A DNA stretch of 64,000 bases from Sulfuricurvum sp. (GCA_020721585.1 DYMK01000003.1:1-64000); one strand, 5' to 3'; positions 35,955 through 45,495 are shown, numbered from the stretch's first letter. The notes: generated by a model not told the origin, from the letters alone. A program made the numbers and translations.

Positions 35955-36245
35955 TTAGACTCCGCCGTTCGGACAGTTCTCACTCTCTTCTATCGCGGCA
36001 CGCCTCTCTTGCTCATCCATCACATCGAGTATCTCTTTATAAACCCTCAGCGATTCGAGGGCATCTTCCTCATCGATCTTGTTCATGATAAATCCGATAT
36101 GAAGGAGTACATAATCGCCGATTTGAACACTTCCCTCTTCCATCAAATCCAATCCAGCACTGCGCTGAACCCCCATCGTATCAACGGTGGCGGTGTTGGT
36201 CTCGGGATCAATTTTAACCACTTTTGAGGGGATAGATAAACACAT
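35955..36245 (-). CDS. hypC: Hydrogenase maturation chaperone HypC
   Basis: A 96-residue HypC/HybG protein starting MCLSIPSKV, in which Cys2 becomes the catalytic N-terminal residue after Met removal. The start follows hypB by one base. HypC carries the Fe(CN)2CO unit from HypD to the large subunit. Confidence 0.95.
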   Translation of the reverse strand: MCLSIPSKVVKIDPETNTATVDTMGVQRSAGLDLMEEGSVQIGDYVLLHIGFIMNKIDEEDALESLRVYKEILDVMDEQERRAAIEESENCPNGGV

Positions 36246-36246
36246 A

Positions 36247-37017
36247 TTACGCTCTCATCTTTCGTTTAAATTCAACCCACTCGATCACCTTCATGATGGA
36301 GGCTTCGTCGTTGATGTTCACTTCCAAAATATCGACGTTGGGTTTGAGCCTGCGTGCTTGCGCTTTTTCGCGCTCGATATCGTATTTGAAATACGGCAAC
36401 AAATCGGTTTTGGTGATCAGGATCAGATCGGCACAACGGAACATAACGGGATATTTAGCGATTTTATCTTCCCCCTCAGGGATCGAGACGAGGACGATAT
36501 TAAGATGCGCACCCACATCGTAGCTCGCAGGGCAAACGAGGTTCCCGACGTTTTCGATAAAGCAGACATCCAGTGGAGCTAAGGGCAAATCATGCAGCCC
36601 TTTGTGTACCATAAATGCGTCCAGATGACACGCACTCCCCGTCTGAATTTGAATGGCATTTATCCCTTTGGCTTTGAGACGGTCGGCATCGCGACTGGTC
36701 TCTAAATCCCCCTCGATCACCCCAAAGGTAAAGGGGGAAATCCCCACCATCGCTTCTAACAATGCCGTTTTTCCGCTCCCCGGTGAACTCATCAGATTAA
36801 TCGCTAAAACGCCATGCTCTTCAAAATGTTCACGGTTGTGGTGCGCCTCTTGATCGTTTTTATCCAAAATCTTTTTGATGACGGAGATCGTTTTTGCATC
36901 ATTGAGCTGAGGGTTATGGTGAAGCGTCTCATGCGCCGCTTGATGGGGGTGTGAATGGTCATGATGATGACCGTGGTGGTCGTGATCCGTCAGTGAGCAT
37001 CCACAATCTTTACACAT
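36247..37017 (-). CDS. hypB: Hydrogenase nickel GTPase HypB
   Basis: A 256-residue GTPase that inserts nickel into hydrogenase. The N-terminal metal site CKDCGC is followed by a histidine-rich stretch (about 12-35) for nickel storage; the GTPase part has SSPGSGKTA, the switch region GDLET and TKTDL. Its ribosome site AAGGA lies in the 12-base gap after the nickel permease. hypA, hypE and hypF are not in this window. Confidence 0.95.
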   Translation of the reverse strand: MCKDCGCSLTDHDHHGHHHDHSHPHQAAHETLHHNPQLNDAKTISVIKKILDKNDQEAHHNREHFEEHGVLAINLMSSPGSGKTALLEAMVGISPFTFGVIEGDLETSRDADRLKAKGINAIQIQTGSACHLDAFMVHKGLHDLPLAPLDVCFIENVGNLVCPASYDVGAHLNIVLVSIPEGEDKIAKYPVMFRCADLILITKTDLLPYFKYDIEREKAQARRLKPNVDILEVNINDEASIMKVIEWVEFKRKMRA

Positions 37018-37029
37018 TACTAATCCTTT

Positions 37030-37674
37030 TTATCCAAATAACATATTTCCACTCACAAGAAGGGAGAGGATTCCAACCGTGGTAAACGCACGGCGCACAT
37101 TTTTGATCGTGGTGAGTATATCGTTATTTATCCATAATATCACCCATCCAAACGTTAAAAAAATGACCATCACCCCTGCAATAAACGCCACAATCATCCA
37201 CGCATCAATGCTTTGCCCCTGAAGCATCCCAAGGGTGACCAACATCCCCCGCACTCCCCCAATCCCCATAAGGACACCAATCCCAAACGCAGAACGACCA
37301 CCTGTGGAAGAAGATGGGTGGTCGTGTTCGTTGCCAAACCAAATATGGATATGGTTGTGGTCATTATGGATATGGGTGTGCAGATGAATTTTGTTGGCGT
37401 AGACCATATACAGAAGATACAAACCAATACCGAAAAGAACACTCGAAGCGATCACATCTCCATAATCGGTAATGCGTTGGGGGATCACAAAGAAGTGGAG
37501 CAATTGGGCAAAGATAAACAGCATCAACCCATGCCCAATGGCAAAAGCACCCACCACCATCAACGTTTTTTTCGTATCTCGACCGATCGAAAAATCGGCA
37601 ATGGCGGTGAGATGGTCAGGCCCAAAGGCGTGCAACACTCCGTACCAAAAAATGATGATTAACCCAAGTTCCAT
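37030..37674 (-). CDS. HupE/NicO-type nickel permease
   Basis: A 214-residue membrane protein with about six helices. HAFGPDHLTAI in the first third is the metal-binding motif of NiCoT/NicO-type transporters, and a cytoplasmic His-rich loop (about 95-118, several HxH) lies between helices. The position inside the hyp genes makes nickel the likely substrate. The family assignment is by motif; the exact subfamily (UreH, HupE, NicO) is uncertain. Confidence 0.8.
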   Translation of the reverse strand: MELGLIIIFWYGVLHAFGPDHLTAIADFSIGRDTKKTLMVVGAFAIGHGLMLFIFAQLLHFFVIPQRITDYGDVIASSVLFGIGLYLLYMVYANKIHLHTHIHNDHNHIHIWFGNEHDHPSSSTGGRSAFGIGVLMGIGGVRGMLVTLGMLQGQSIDAWMIVAFIAGVMVIFLTFGWVILWINNDILTTIKNVRRAFTTVGILSLLVSGNMLFG

Positions 37675-37686
37675 ACACGAATCCTT

Positions 37687-38217
37687 TTATCGACAAAGGG
37701 TGGGATACGTAAATGCCTCTATAATATCATGTACGTTCTTTAAGGTCTCTTTGGGGGTAGCATCAATCCCGATGCTTTTAAGGGTCGCGATGACCGTGGC
37801 GATATAGGGATCAAATTGGTGGATGAGTGGCGCACTTAACCCCATGGTAAAGCTAAGTGATTGTGGGACGATCCCCATCACGCTTGAGTAGGGCAAGGGA
37901 TGACCCATGAGTTCAATCATGTCCAAACACTGCATCACCCCCACTTCATGCGCCCCACCGCGGTTAAGTCCATAGCCGCTGAGGTGTTCTGAGGGGATAT
38001 GGTAGATACTTCCGGCAACATCATCAAGATGAATCGTATCAAGGATCAAAATGGGATCGTTTTCTAAAAAAAGGTTAAGCAGATTAATCCCCTCAACGCC
38101 CCCATTGATCATCTCAATCGGGGGGCTAAAGGTATAATTGGCATAGAGATAGGTACACGCATAGATCCCAAAGCCATCGTCCTCTTGGAGAACATTTCCC
38201 ACCCCTAAGACTACCAT
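37687..38217 (-). CDS. [NiFe] hydrogenase maturation endopeptidase, copy A
   Basis: A 176-residue HyaD/HupD-type protease that removes the C-terminal tail of a hydrogenase large subunit after nickel insertion. VLGVGNVLQEDDGFG holds the first nickel ligand (Glu); ILDTIHLDD and the later HEVGV with its His supply the others. It follows a second protease gene by 6 bases. Likely gene name hyaD or hupD; I leave it open. Confidence 0.85.
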   Translation of the reverse strand: MVVLGVGNVLQEDDGFGIYACTYLYANYTFSPPIEMINGGVEGINLLNLFLENDPILILDTIHLDDVAGSIYHIPSEHLSGYGLNRGGAHEVGVMQCLDMIELMGHPLPYSSVMGIVPQSLSFTMGLSAPLIHQFDPYIATVIATLKSIGIDATPKETLKNVHDIIEAFTYPTLCR

Positions 38218-38223
38218 GAAATC

Positions 38224-38781
38224 TTAAAACCCTTTCCCATGTTCAATACTGGGATTGGCAAACTGCTCGATGATCGCATCCAAATCCATCCGCTCGTTTT
38301 TTGGGGTTGCAGTGATACCGCATTGGGCAAGTTGTTGTACGATCATCTGAAGGTAGTTTTCCCAGTGCGTGCGCAAAGCGGGAGAGACATTCACGCAGAC
38401 ACTGAGTATGTCTTCAGGGACAATACTCACCATGGTCACCTGCGCACAATGGTGTGCCATCGAACAAATTTGAAGCATCTCGGTAATCTCTACTTCGTTG
38501 GCGGTTTTCTTAATCCCTTGATGCGAGAGGAGTTCTTCCCCCTTCATCACCGTGATTGTCCCAACGTTTCTAGTACCTTCTGAACTGGTATTGGCGATAA
38601 TAACGTATTCATACGCTTGAAGCAGTGGCATCAACGCAAAGCCAAGCGTCCCCCCATCGACAATATCCAAAGCAGGCGCGTAGGTAAAATTATCTTTGAA
38701 GTATTTTCCCGCATACAACCCAATCCCCTCATCGCTAAAAAATGGGTTTCCTGAACCAATTAGGGCTACGTTTGCGTCCAT
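38224..38781 (-). CDS. [NiFe] hydrogenase maturation endopeptidase, copy B
   Basis: A 185-residue paralog of the next gene: LIGSGNPFFSDEGIG replaces GVGNxLxxDDG, and the central ligand position reads VIIANTSSEG, where family members keep D or a related residue. The metal ligands are less typical than in copy A. Two proteases suggest two [NiFe] hydrogenases in the genome, each with its own protease; the hydrogenases are outside the window. It is the first gene of the hyp run. Confidence 0.8.
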   Translation of the reverse strand: MDANVALIGSGNPFFSDEGIGLYAGKYFKDNFTYAPALDIVDGGTLGFALMPLLQAYEYVIIANTSSEGTRNVGTITVMKGEELLSHQGIKKTANEVEITEMLQICSMAHHCAQVTMVSIVPEDILSVCVNVSPALRTHWENYLQMIVQQLAQCGITATPKNERMDLDAIIEQFANPSIEHGKGF

Positions 38782-38883
38782 GATATTTTTTCCTGACCTT
38801 TGTGTTTAGCTATAAATTTGATCTAATGGCGATTGGTTCTTTTCTGACGCTAAGGTGAATCTCAAAGCGAACATCTTATGCTA

Positions 38884-38898
38884 GGGTAAATTCTACCC
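38884..38898. promoter_or_regulatory. Inverted repeat upstream of the hydrogenase-maturation genes
   Basis: GGGTA-AATTC-TACCC, a perfect 5-base inverted repeat, lies in the 257-base divergent gap between the hyp run and ilvB, 103 bases before the first protease start. Candidate operator for an unknown regulator; it could be chance. Confidence 0.25.
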
Positions 38899-38951
38899 CA
38901 TTATTCTTAAGTCGTCTCAACTATTTAACGTAATTCATAGCTAACCTCTCC

Positions 38952-38957
38952 TATAAT
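38952..38957 (+). promoter_or_regulatory. -10 box of ilvBN
   Basis: TATAAT 81 bases before ATG 39039, leaving a leader of about 75 bases. AAAGGAGA precedes the start. I find no leader peptide rich in branched amino acids. Confidence 0.5.
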
Positions 38958-39038
38958 GGCGCACTTTTTACAACCTGTTTCTATCCCTTGTTGGGCGATA
39001 AAGGACACGTTAGAACTTAATTTTACAAAGGAGACGAG

Positions 39039-40733
39039 ATGCAAATAAGTGGCGCACAGATGGTTATTGAAGCCCTTATCGCGGAAGAAGTCGAGGTAGT
39101 GTTTGGGTACCCAGGAGGGGCGATCATGAACGTGTATGACGCCATCTATCAACAAAATTCCTTTCAGCACATCCTCACACGCCATGAGCAAGCAGCGGTT
39201 CATGCAGCAGAGGGGTATGCCAAAGCCTCAGGGAGAGTGGGCGTTGCGATGATCACTTCAGGACCGGGATTTACCAATGCGGTGACGGGGATTGCCGATG
39301 CCTATATGGACTCGGTTCCCTTGGTGGTCATCAGTGGGCAAGTCCCGATGTCCCTTATTGGTACCGATGCGTTCCAAGAGATTGATGCGGTGGGTATTAG
39401 CCGACCCTGTACCAAACACAACTATTTGGTCACCGATGCCAAAGACCTTCCCCGTGTCTTAAAAGAGGCATTTTATCTTGCCCGTACGGGTCGCCCAGGT
39501 CCTGTCCATGTCGATATTCCCAAAGACGTAACGGCACAAATAGCCCTGTTTGATTATTCCAAAGAAGTAGAGCTAGAGACCTACAAACCCACGATCAAAG
39601 GAAATGTTCGTCAGATCAAAAAAGCGGTCGATGCCATTGCCCATGCCAAACGTCCGTTGTTGTATCTTGGGGGTGGGGTGATCAGTTCGGGGGCTTCGGA
39701 TTTGGTGCGTGAATTTTCCACGGCGATGAATATCCCTGCGGTAGAGACCTTTATGGCACGGGGAACGTTGCATCATTCTGATCCGTTGCTCATCTCGATG
39801 TTGGGAATGCACGGATCGTATGCCGCGAACATGGCGATGTCGGAGACCGATTTGGTCATTGGGCTTGGGGCGAGGTTTGATGACCGTGTAACGGGTAAAA
39901 TTTCCGAATTTGCCAAAAATGCTCAGATCATCCACGTTGATATTGACCCTGCGAGTATCTCTAAATTGGTCAATGCCCATTTCCCCATCGTAGGAGATGT
40001 CAAAAATGTCCTAGAGACCTTGATCCCTTTGGCAAAAGAGCAAGTAGACCCAAGTCGTTATGCCCCATGGATTAAGACCATTGCCAATTTTAATAAATTG
40101 CACCCCCTTGGTTATACCGAAGGGACCGATCGTCTTAAACCGCAATGGGTGGTGCAGCGTATTGGTCAGATTTTGGGCGATGGTGCCAATATCTCTACCG
40201 ATGTGGGACAACACCAAATGTGGACTGCCCAATTTTACCCCTTTAGCCGTCCCCGTCAGTGGAACAGTTCGGGGGGATTGGGGACAATGGGGTATGGTTT
40301 TCCCGCCGCCATTGGGGTAAAACGTGCCGATAAAGGGCGTGTCAGTATCAACATTACCGGAGATGGCTCGATTTTGATGAACATCCAAGAGTTGATGACC
40401 GCCGTAGAGTATGATCTTCCCGTTATCAATGTGATTTTGAATAACAACTTTTTGGGGATGGTACGTCAGTGGCAAACAATGTTTTATGACAAACGCCACT
40501 CTTCGACCGATCTTTCGATACAACCTGATTTTGTGAAATTGGCGGAGAGTTTTGGGGGAGTTGGATATCGCGTCACCACCAAAGAGGAGTTTGATGCGGC
40601 ATTACACGATGCGATTGAAAAAAATGTCGTCGCGATTATTGATGTCGCGGTTGAGCGTTTTGAAAACGTATTACCGATGGTTCCTGCGGGCGGGTCATTG
40701 TTTAATATGATGTTAGAATATAAGGATAAATAA
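39039..40733 (+). CDS. ilvB: Acetolactate synthase large subunit
   Basis: A 564-residue thiamine-diphosphate and FAD enzyme, the first shared step of valine, leucine and isoleucine synthesis. The catalytic Glu lies in RHEQAAVHAAEGYA, and the TPP motif is GDGSILMN ... NNNFLGMV. The stop overlaps ilvN (TAATG). Confidence 0.96.
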   Translation: MQISGAQMVIEALIAEEVEVVFGYPGGAIMNVYDAIYQQNSFQHILTRHEQAAVHAAEGYAKASGRVGVAMITSGPGFTNAVTGIADAYMDSVPLVVISGQVPMSLIGTDAFQEIDAVGISRPCTKHNYLVTDAKDLPRVLKEAFYLARTGRPGPVHVDIPKDVTAQIALFDYSKEVELETYKPTIKGNVRQIKKAVDAIAHAKRPLLYLGGGVISSGASDLVREFSTAMNIPAVETFMARGTLHHSDPLLISMLGMHGSYAANMAMSETDLVIGLGARFDDRVTGKISEFAKNAQIIHVDIDPASISKLVNAHFPIVGDVKNVLETLIPLAKEQVDPSRYAPWIKTIANFNKLHPLGYTEGTDRLKPQWVVQRIGQILGDGANISTDVGQHQMWTAQFYPFSRPRQWNSSGGLGTMGYGFPAAIGVKRADKGRVSINITGDGSILMNIQELMTAVEYDLPVINVILNNNFLGMVRQWQTMFYDKRHSSTDLSIQPDFVKLAESFGGVGYRVTTKEEFDAALHDAIEKNVVAIIDVAVERFENVLPMVPAGGSLFNMMLEYKDK

Positions 40734-41203
40734 TGGAGCAAACACGACACGTATTGTCCGTTATCGTAGTCAATGAGGCAAGTGTCCTCTCCCGTATCGT
40801 AGGACTTTTTTCAGGACGGGGATACAATATTGAATCACTCACCGTAGCGCCCATTCCCGATTCAAAATACTCCCGTATCACGATCGTCACCAATGGATCG
40901 CTTAAAGTGATGGAACAAATCACCAAACAACTGCATAAGCTCATCCCCGTACTCAAAGTGTACGAGTATGCCGATTTGGTCGAAAAAGAGGTGGCTATGG
41001 TCAAAATCCCTTTGAGCGAATCGTTAGCGGATATTCAAGTGCTTGCCCATGCGTATAATGGAAAAATTATCAATGTGGGAAGTGATTCGGTAATGGTTAT
41101 GGTTGCGGATGAACCCAATCGGGTCAATCATTTTTTAGAAGCGATTAAACGGTTCCATCCCCGTGAAATGGTACGAAGCGGTTCTGTCGCTTTGGAGCGT
41201 TAA
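40733..41203 (+). CDS. ilvN: Acetolactate synthase regulatory subunit
   Basis: A 156-residue ACT-domain subunit ([19 protein letters not shown] at the N-terminus, GYNIESL next) that binds valine and controls IlvB. It is coupled to ilvB by overlap. Often named ilvH in this group. Confidence 0.95.
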   Translation: MEQTRHVLSVIVVNEASVLSRIVGLFSGRGYNIESLTVAPIPDSKYSRITIVTNGSLKVMEQITKQLHKLIPVLKVYEYADLVEKEVAMVKIPLSESLADIQVLAHAYNGKIINVGSDSVMVMVADEPNRVNHFLEAIKRFHPREMVRSGSVALER

Positions 41204-41205
41204 GC

Positions 41206-42156
41206 ATGACCCTTTCTGACATTGGTTCGTTATTGGGATGGAAAATACCCTCAGGATATGAGGGAGAGATTAGCGGTATCAATACCCTCAAAGAATCGGT
41301 ATCGGGAGAAATCTCATTTCTCTCCGATTCCAAATACGAAAAAGATTTAGCCACGACCAACGCTTCGTGCGTGATCGTACCCGAAGCTAAAGCGCATCTT
41401 CTCCCCGCTCATGTGATCCCCATTATTACCGAAGAACCGTATTTGATGGTGGCAAAACTCTCTAAACTTTTTGCTAAACCCGTTGTTGATAGTGACCGTG
41501 AACCCTCTATTGGGGATAATACCATTATCTATCCCACTGCCCATATCGAAAAAGGTGCCTCTATCGGCGCACATTGTACGATTATGGCGGGAGTCTATGT
41601 GGGATGCAATGTGACTATCGGGGATAATGTTACGCTGTACCCTAATGTCTGTGTCTATCGGGATTGTACCATTGGTCGTAATTGCCTTATCCATGCGGGA
41701 ACCGTGATTGGGAGTGATGGATTTGGGTATGCCCATACCAAACAAGGGGAGCATATTAAATTTTACCAAAACGGGAATGTGGTGATCGAAGAAGAGGTGG
41801 AAATTGGTGCCAATACCACCATCGATTGTGCCGTTTTTGGGAGTACTGTGATTAAGCGGGGGACTAAAATCGATAATCTCGTCCAAATCGGGCATAACTG
41901 TATCGTTGGTGAATACACTATTTTGGTCTCCCAATCGGGACTGGCAGGCTCAACGACGTTGGGACGAAACGTTGTTATGGGGGGACAATCCGCCACCGCA
42001 GGTCATCTGACCATCGCCCCCTTTAGCACCTTTGCTGCCCGTTCAGGGATTACCAAAAGTGTTACCAAAGCGGGAATTTATGGGGGTTTTCCACTGATGG
42101 AACAAAAAGCGTGGCTTAAATTTCAGGCAAAATTGGCAAAACTATTCCACGTATAA
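41206..42156 (+). CDS. lpxD: UDP-3-O-acylglucosamine N-acyltransferase
   Basis: A 316-residue left-handed beta-helix enzyme adding the second acyl chain in lipid A synthesis. After an N-terminal uridine-binding domain ([12 protein letters not shown]) many hexapeptide repeats follow; the catalytic His is in IGHNCIVGE. Two bases separate it from ilvN, so it may share that promoter. Confidence 0.95.
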   Translation: MTLSDIGSLLGWKIPSGYEGEISGINTLKESVSGEISFLSDSKYEKDLATTNASCVIVPEAKAHLLPAHVIPIITEEPYLMVAKLSKLFAKPVVDSDREPSIGDNTIIYPTAHIEKGASIGAHCTIMAGVYVGCNVTIGDNVTLYPNVCVYRDCTIGRNCLIHAGTVIGSDGFGYAHTKQGEHIKFYQNGNVVIEEEVEIGANTTIDCAVFGSTVIKRGTKIDNLVQIGHNCIVGEYTILVSQSGLAGSTTLGRNVVMGGQSATAGHLTIAPFSTFAARSGITKSVTKAGIYGGFPLMEQKAWLKFQAKLAKLFHV

Positions 42157-42170
42157 CCAAGGAGTATGGT

Positions 42171-42725
42171 ATGAAGAAACTGCTATTATTAGTACTATTA
42201 GCACTGAGTGTATCCGCAGAAGAGGGCAATTTTGGGAGTGATATTCGTATGCCTGATATTGTATTGGATGCGATTCGTCATTGTGAATGCCTCAAGGAGC
42301 CTACGGGGGAGTGCAATCCCAATGTGATTCGGATTAACTCCAGTGAAGATGCATTGCGGGCGCAACAAGCGGGATTTCCTGTGGTCAATGGGCATATTAT
42401 CCGATGCAACTCCACCCAAGAGTGTGTCATGCAAGCCCAAGCCCTTATCGATGGAGGGGTCATTAATCTCGATCTTGGACCCTACCAAATCAATTACAAA
42501 TATCACCCTAATCCACGCTTGGCAGAGTATTTTATTGATGCCGTAGAGCGAGAACACGCCAACCGGATTATTACGGGATTGGTCAAAAGTTTTGGATATT
42601 CGTGGGAAACATTAGGACGATACCACCATTTTAGTGCGACTGACCGTACCCGAAATGAGCGTTATTACAAACGAATGTACGCTTTTATTTACGGAAATAC
42701 TAAAGCTTCTATCAGTTCAAACTGA
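42171..42725 (+). CDS. Secreted lysozyme-like / transglycosylase SLT-fold protein
   Basis: A 184-residue protein with a signal peptide (1-16). INLDLGPYQINYKYHP resembles the GLMQIN stretch of lytic transglycosylases such as VirB1; a Glu-rich stretch HCECLKEP stands where the catalytic Glu would be, though its context differs from the classic ESxF. Four cysteines may form disulfides. Peptidoglycan cleavage is plausible, not proven. AAGGAG precedes ATG 42171. Confidence 0.65.
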   Translation: MKKLLLLVLLALSVSAEEGNFGSDIRMPDIVLDAIRHCECLKEPTGECNPNVIRINSSEDALRAQQAGFPVVNGHIIRCNSTQECVMQAQALIDGGVINLDLGPYQINYKYHPNPRLAEYFIDAVEREHANRIITGLVKSFGYSWETLGRYHHFSATDRTRNERYYKRMYAFIYGNTKASISSN

Positions 42726-42801
42726 GCTGACTCTTTTTTTTAAGCTTTTTTTAGCAAAAATCCCGATACACTCCTACCATATCACTTTATTAGGAGAAAT
42801 T

Positions 42802-43023
42802 ATGGGATCAGCTGCTGCTATCATCAAAGAAATACCGTTGAATGGAACCAAAAAAGGGGTCATTGCTGTTAGTAAGATCGATACCCCCTATGGCGAAGGA
42901 TCTGATAGCGTTGCCAGTATTGGCATTTCACTCTCAGGCGATGCAAAAAATCCCGAGTGGAAAGTGCATCTTCCTTTGGGTAACATTGATGCCGTTATTG
43001 AAGCGTTACAATTGATTAAATAA
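42802..43023 (+). CDS. Small conserved hypothetical protein
   Basis: A 73-residue soluble protein with two strand-rich halves (KKGVIAVSKI, then SVASIGISLSG and WKVHLPLGN) and a short final helix. AGGAGA precedes ATG 42802; the frame is open further upstream, but there the reading runs through the end of the preceding gene. I do not recognise the family. Confidence 0.6.
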   Translation: MGSAAAIIKEIPLNGTKKGVIAVSKIDTPYGEGSDSVASIGISLSGDAKNPEWKVHLPLGNIDAVIEALQLIK

Positions 43024-43027
43024 TTTT

Positions 43028-43053
43028 AGACCCTAAAGTTACGCTTAGGGTGA
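43028..43053. repeat. Intergenic hairpin repeat, CCCTAA/TTAGGG variant
   Basis: AGACCCTAAAGTTACGC with TTAGGGTGAG: the same frame (AGACCCT ... AGGGTGA) as the repeats at 476 and 1769 but with other loop bases. CCCTAA (43031-43036) pairs with TTAGGG (43045-43050). It lies right after the small gene and before a second palindrome. Confidence 0.65.
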
Positions 43054-43062
43054 GAAAATTTT

Positions 43063-43091
43063 ATCATTCCCGCATTCGCGGGAATAATGAT
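43063..43091. repeat. Intergenic palindrome ATTCCCGCATTCGCGGGAAT type
   Basis: ATCATTCCCGC-ATT-CGCGGGAAT followed by AATGAT forms a strong stem. It is a widely known short palindromic repeat. It lies between the small gene and the convergent aminotransferase gene and may end transcription of both. Confidence 0.7.
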
Positions 43092-43099
43092 ACTAGAAG

Positions 43100-44266
43100 T
43101 TATTTTTGTGTTGCCACAAACGCAGCGATTCGTCCGATTCCCGTACGGATACTCTCCATATCGGTTGCAAAACTGAATCGAAAATACCCCTCACTCCCAA
43201 AACCAATCCCCGGAACCACCGCAACCCCTTGTGCTTCAAGCAGTGCTTTACAAAATGCCATTGAGTCATTAGTAATGGCTTTGATGTTGACAAAAAGGTA
43301 AAACGCACCTGCAGGAGAAAGAACAGAAAGCCCCTCAATGGCGTTAATGAGCTTGACTGCTTCATCACGACGCGCTTTAAATTGCACCCGCATCGTTTCA
43401 ATATCGGTATCCGCATCCCCATTAAGTCCTACGATAGCCGCTTTTTGGGTGATGGAGTTGATATTCGAGGTGCTTTGACTTTGAAGTTTCTTAGTCGCTT
43501 GGATAAGTTCCGTATTTGCCGCAGCCATATACCCAAAACGCCACCCCGTCATTGCCACTGATTTGCTTAACCCATTGATGGTGATGGTGCGGTTAAACAT
43601 ATCCTCGCTCACCGAAGCGACCGAAACAAACTCTCCATCGTAAATAAGTTTTTCGTACATCTCATCACTGGCAACCATAACCTCTGTCCCTTTAAGAACC
43701 TCACCCAGTGCGATAATCTCTTCACGGGTATAAACCGCCCCTGTGGGATTGGAGGGGGAGGTAAGGATAAGCATCTTAGTTTTAGGGGTTAAGGCTTCAC
43801 GCAATTGCGCGGGAGTGATCTTAAATCCACTTGCATCATCGGTCATTACTTCGACAACACTGCCACCGCAATACTGCACCAACTCAGGATAGGTCACCCA
43901 ATAGGGAGCGGGGATAATCACTTCATCTCCCCCTTGGATCGTTGCGGCAAACAGATTATAGAGGGAGTGTTTTGCCCCATTGCTGGCAATAATTTGGGAA
44001 GGCGTGTACTCCAAACCATTATCCCGTTTGAGTTTAAGGGCGATGGCTGTTTTAAGGGTAGGAATCCCATCAACGGCGGTGTATTTGGTAAAGCCCTCAT
44101 TGATAGCGGTGATGGCGGCTGCTTTAATCACCTGAGGGGTATCGAAATCGGGTTCACCGGCTGAAAAGCTGATGATGTCTTTTCCTTGCGCTTTTAACTC
44201 TTGCGCCAAGGTTGAAATAGCGATGGTAATCGATTCTGATAAGGTATTAACGCGATCGGTTAACAT
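43100..44266 (-). CDS. aspC: Aspartate aminotransferase, class I/II PLP enzyme
   Basis: A 388-residue fold-type I aminotransferase. SFSAGEPDFDTP at the N-terminus, SNPTGAVY, SDEMYEKL and the PLP lysine in NGLSKSVAMTGWRFGY are typical of bacterial aspartate/prephenate aminotransferases (type Ib). Substrate choice cannot be fixed from sequence. Confidence 0.9.
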   Translation of the reverse strand: MLTDRVNTLSESITIAISTLAQELKAQGKDIISFSAGEPDFDTPQVIKAAAITAINEGFTKYTAVDGIPTLKTAIALKLKRDNGLEYTPSQIIASNGAKHSLYNLFAATIQGGDEVIIPAPYWVTYPELVQYCGGSVVEVMTDDASGFKITPAQLREALTPKTKMLILTSPSNPTGAVYTREEIIALGEVLKGTEVMVASDEMYEKLIYDGEFVSVASVSEDMFNRTITINGLSKSVAMTGWRFGYMAAANTELIQATKKLQSQSTSNINSITQKAAIVGLNGDADTDIETMRVQFKARRDEAVKLINAIEGLSVLSPAGAFYLFVNIKAITNDSMAFCKALLEAQGVAVVPGIGFGSEGYFRFSFATDMESIRTGIGRIAAFVATQK

Positions 44267-44316
44267 AGTAGTCCCTTTTTTTTCGGAATTATAGCAATAT
44301 ACCCCTAAAAGTGGTT

Positions 44317-44322
44317 TATAAT
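44317..44322 (+). promoter_or_regulatory. -10 box of the DUF420 gene
   Basis: TATAAT 27 bases before ATG 44350. It lies inside the longest open frame, which argues for the shorter start of that gene. Confidence 0.5.
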
Positions 44323-44349
44323 GCGACTATTTTATTGGAATGGATGGCT

Positions 44350-44820
44350 ATGTTATTTGACTCTGGATTTTTGGGGACACGTGCGGCGTGCTACATGGAT
44401 GTCGTGACCCTTTTTTTTGCGTTGTTGCCTTTTTTATTGGGTTTATCGATCTATCAAGCTGCCATAGGGAGAATTAAAGCGCACTACGTGTCGCAAATGA
44501 TTATTTTGGGAATGACCATCGTGATGGTGCTGATTTTTGAAATTGGGGTTCGTCTGGAGGGTGGATTTATCGAATACGTCAAAATGTCCCCCATCTCATA
44601 CGACTTTTTGGTACTGTTTTTGGCAATCCATATCCTCATTGCCCTTTTAGCGGTGGGAGGATGGATCTATTTGATGATTAGCTCGTATCAAACCTATCAA
44701 CGCGTGGGGCAAGAGGGGATGAAAAAGCATCGCCGAATGGGACGATGGATTTTTGGTGCATTAACCCTCACTTCGCTTATGGGGTGTGGTATGTATCTGT
44801 TTTTATTTGTAATGAACTAA
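44350..44820 (+). CDS. DUF420 family membrane protein
   Basis: A 156-residue protein with four transmembrane helices (about 17-40, 51-72, 87-111 and 134-154). DUF420 proteins (YozB/CtaM family) are sometimes linked with haem-copper oxidase assembly; no oxidase gene is here. The start is ATG 44350 or the in-frame ATG 44344 just before it; the longer frame overlaps the promoter. The next gene is a methyltransferase 10 bases on. Confidence 0.7.
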   Translation: MLFDSGFLGTRAACYMDVVTLFFALLPFLLGLSIYQAAIGRIKAHYVSQMIILGMTIVMVLIFEIGVRLEGGFIEYVKMSPISYDFLVLFLAIHILIALLAVGGWIYLMISSYQTYQRVGQEGMKKHRRMGRWIFGALTLTSLMGCGMYLFLFVMN

Positions 44821-44830
44821 AGGAGAAAAA

Positions 44831-45436
44831 ATGACACAACGTTTTGATGCGGTTGCCAGTGAATGGGACAAAGGGGATATGCGACAGGTTATTGCCCACA
44901 AAGTTTTTGGGACGATTAGCAGTCGTATTGCGTTGAACACGACGATGTCCATTATGGATTTTGGTGCGGGGACGGGATTGCTAAGTTTTAAAATTGCTCC
45001 GTTGGTGCATTCGATGACAGGCGTAGATCTCGCTTCTAAAATGCTAGAACAACTTGAAGCAAAAAACAGTGCAGAAGCCAGCGTCAAGACCGTGTGTCAA
45101 GACATTATGACCACACCTTTGGAGAGTACGTTTCATGGGATTGTAAGCTCCATGGCACTGCACCACGTCGAAGACACCAAAGCTCTTTTTACGACGTTTC
45201 ATGCCCATCTTAAAAAAGAGGGGTTTGTTGCTCTTGCCGATTTGGAAGCCGAAGATGGGACATTTCACTCGCATGGCAATGAGGGGGTGTTTCATTTTGG
45301 ATTTGAGAGAGAAGCGTTACGTGCTATCATGGAGGAAGTAGGATTTGATAACGTTCGATTTCATCACGCTCACACGGTAGTCAAAGAAGAGGGGGAATAC
45401 CCCATTTTTGTCGTAACGGCGATAAAACGAGGGTAA
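44831..45436 (+). CDS. Class I SAM-dependent methyltransferase
   Basis: A 201-residue methyltransferase with motif I DFGAGTGLLS, acidic loop GVDLASKM and the motif SSMALHHVED. The substrate is unknown; the type is seen among small-molecule methyltransferases. AAAGGAGAA precedes ATG 44831. It is probably co-transcribed with the DUF420 gene. Confidence 0.85.
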   Translation: MTQRFDAVASEWDKGDMRQVIAHKVFGTISSRIALNTTMSIMDFGAGTGLLSFKIAPLVHSMTGVDLASKMLEQLEAKNSAEASVKTVCQDIMTTPLESTFHGIVSSMALHHVEDTKALFTTFHAHLKKEGFVALADLEAEDGTFHSHGNEGVFHFGFEREALRAIMEEVGFDNVRFHHAHTVVKEEGEYPIFVVTAIKRG

Positions 45437-45495
45437 AAAAAAGAGGTGTCATATCCGCTATGGCAGGCTAAAAAAGGTCATAATAGTAAAAAAGA

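Noticed and set aside
41347-41934. 195-codon minus-strand frame opposite lpxD
   Set aside because: It lies wholly within lpxD, whose hexapeptide repeats create long antisense frames; no motif or start signal.
44831-45436. This methyltransferase as the missing ovothiol methyltransferase
   Set aside because: It is 11 kb away in another unit and shows only general class I motifs; nothing links it to ovoA-ovoB.
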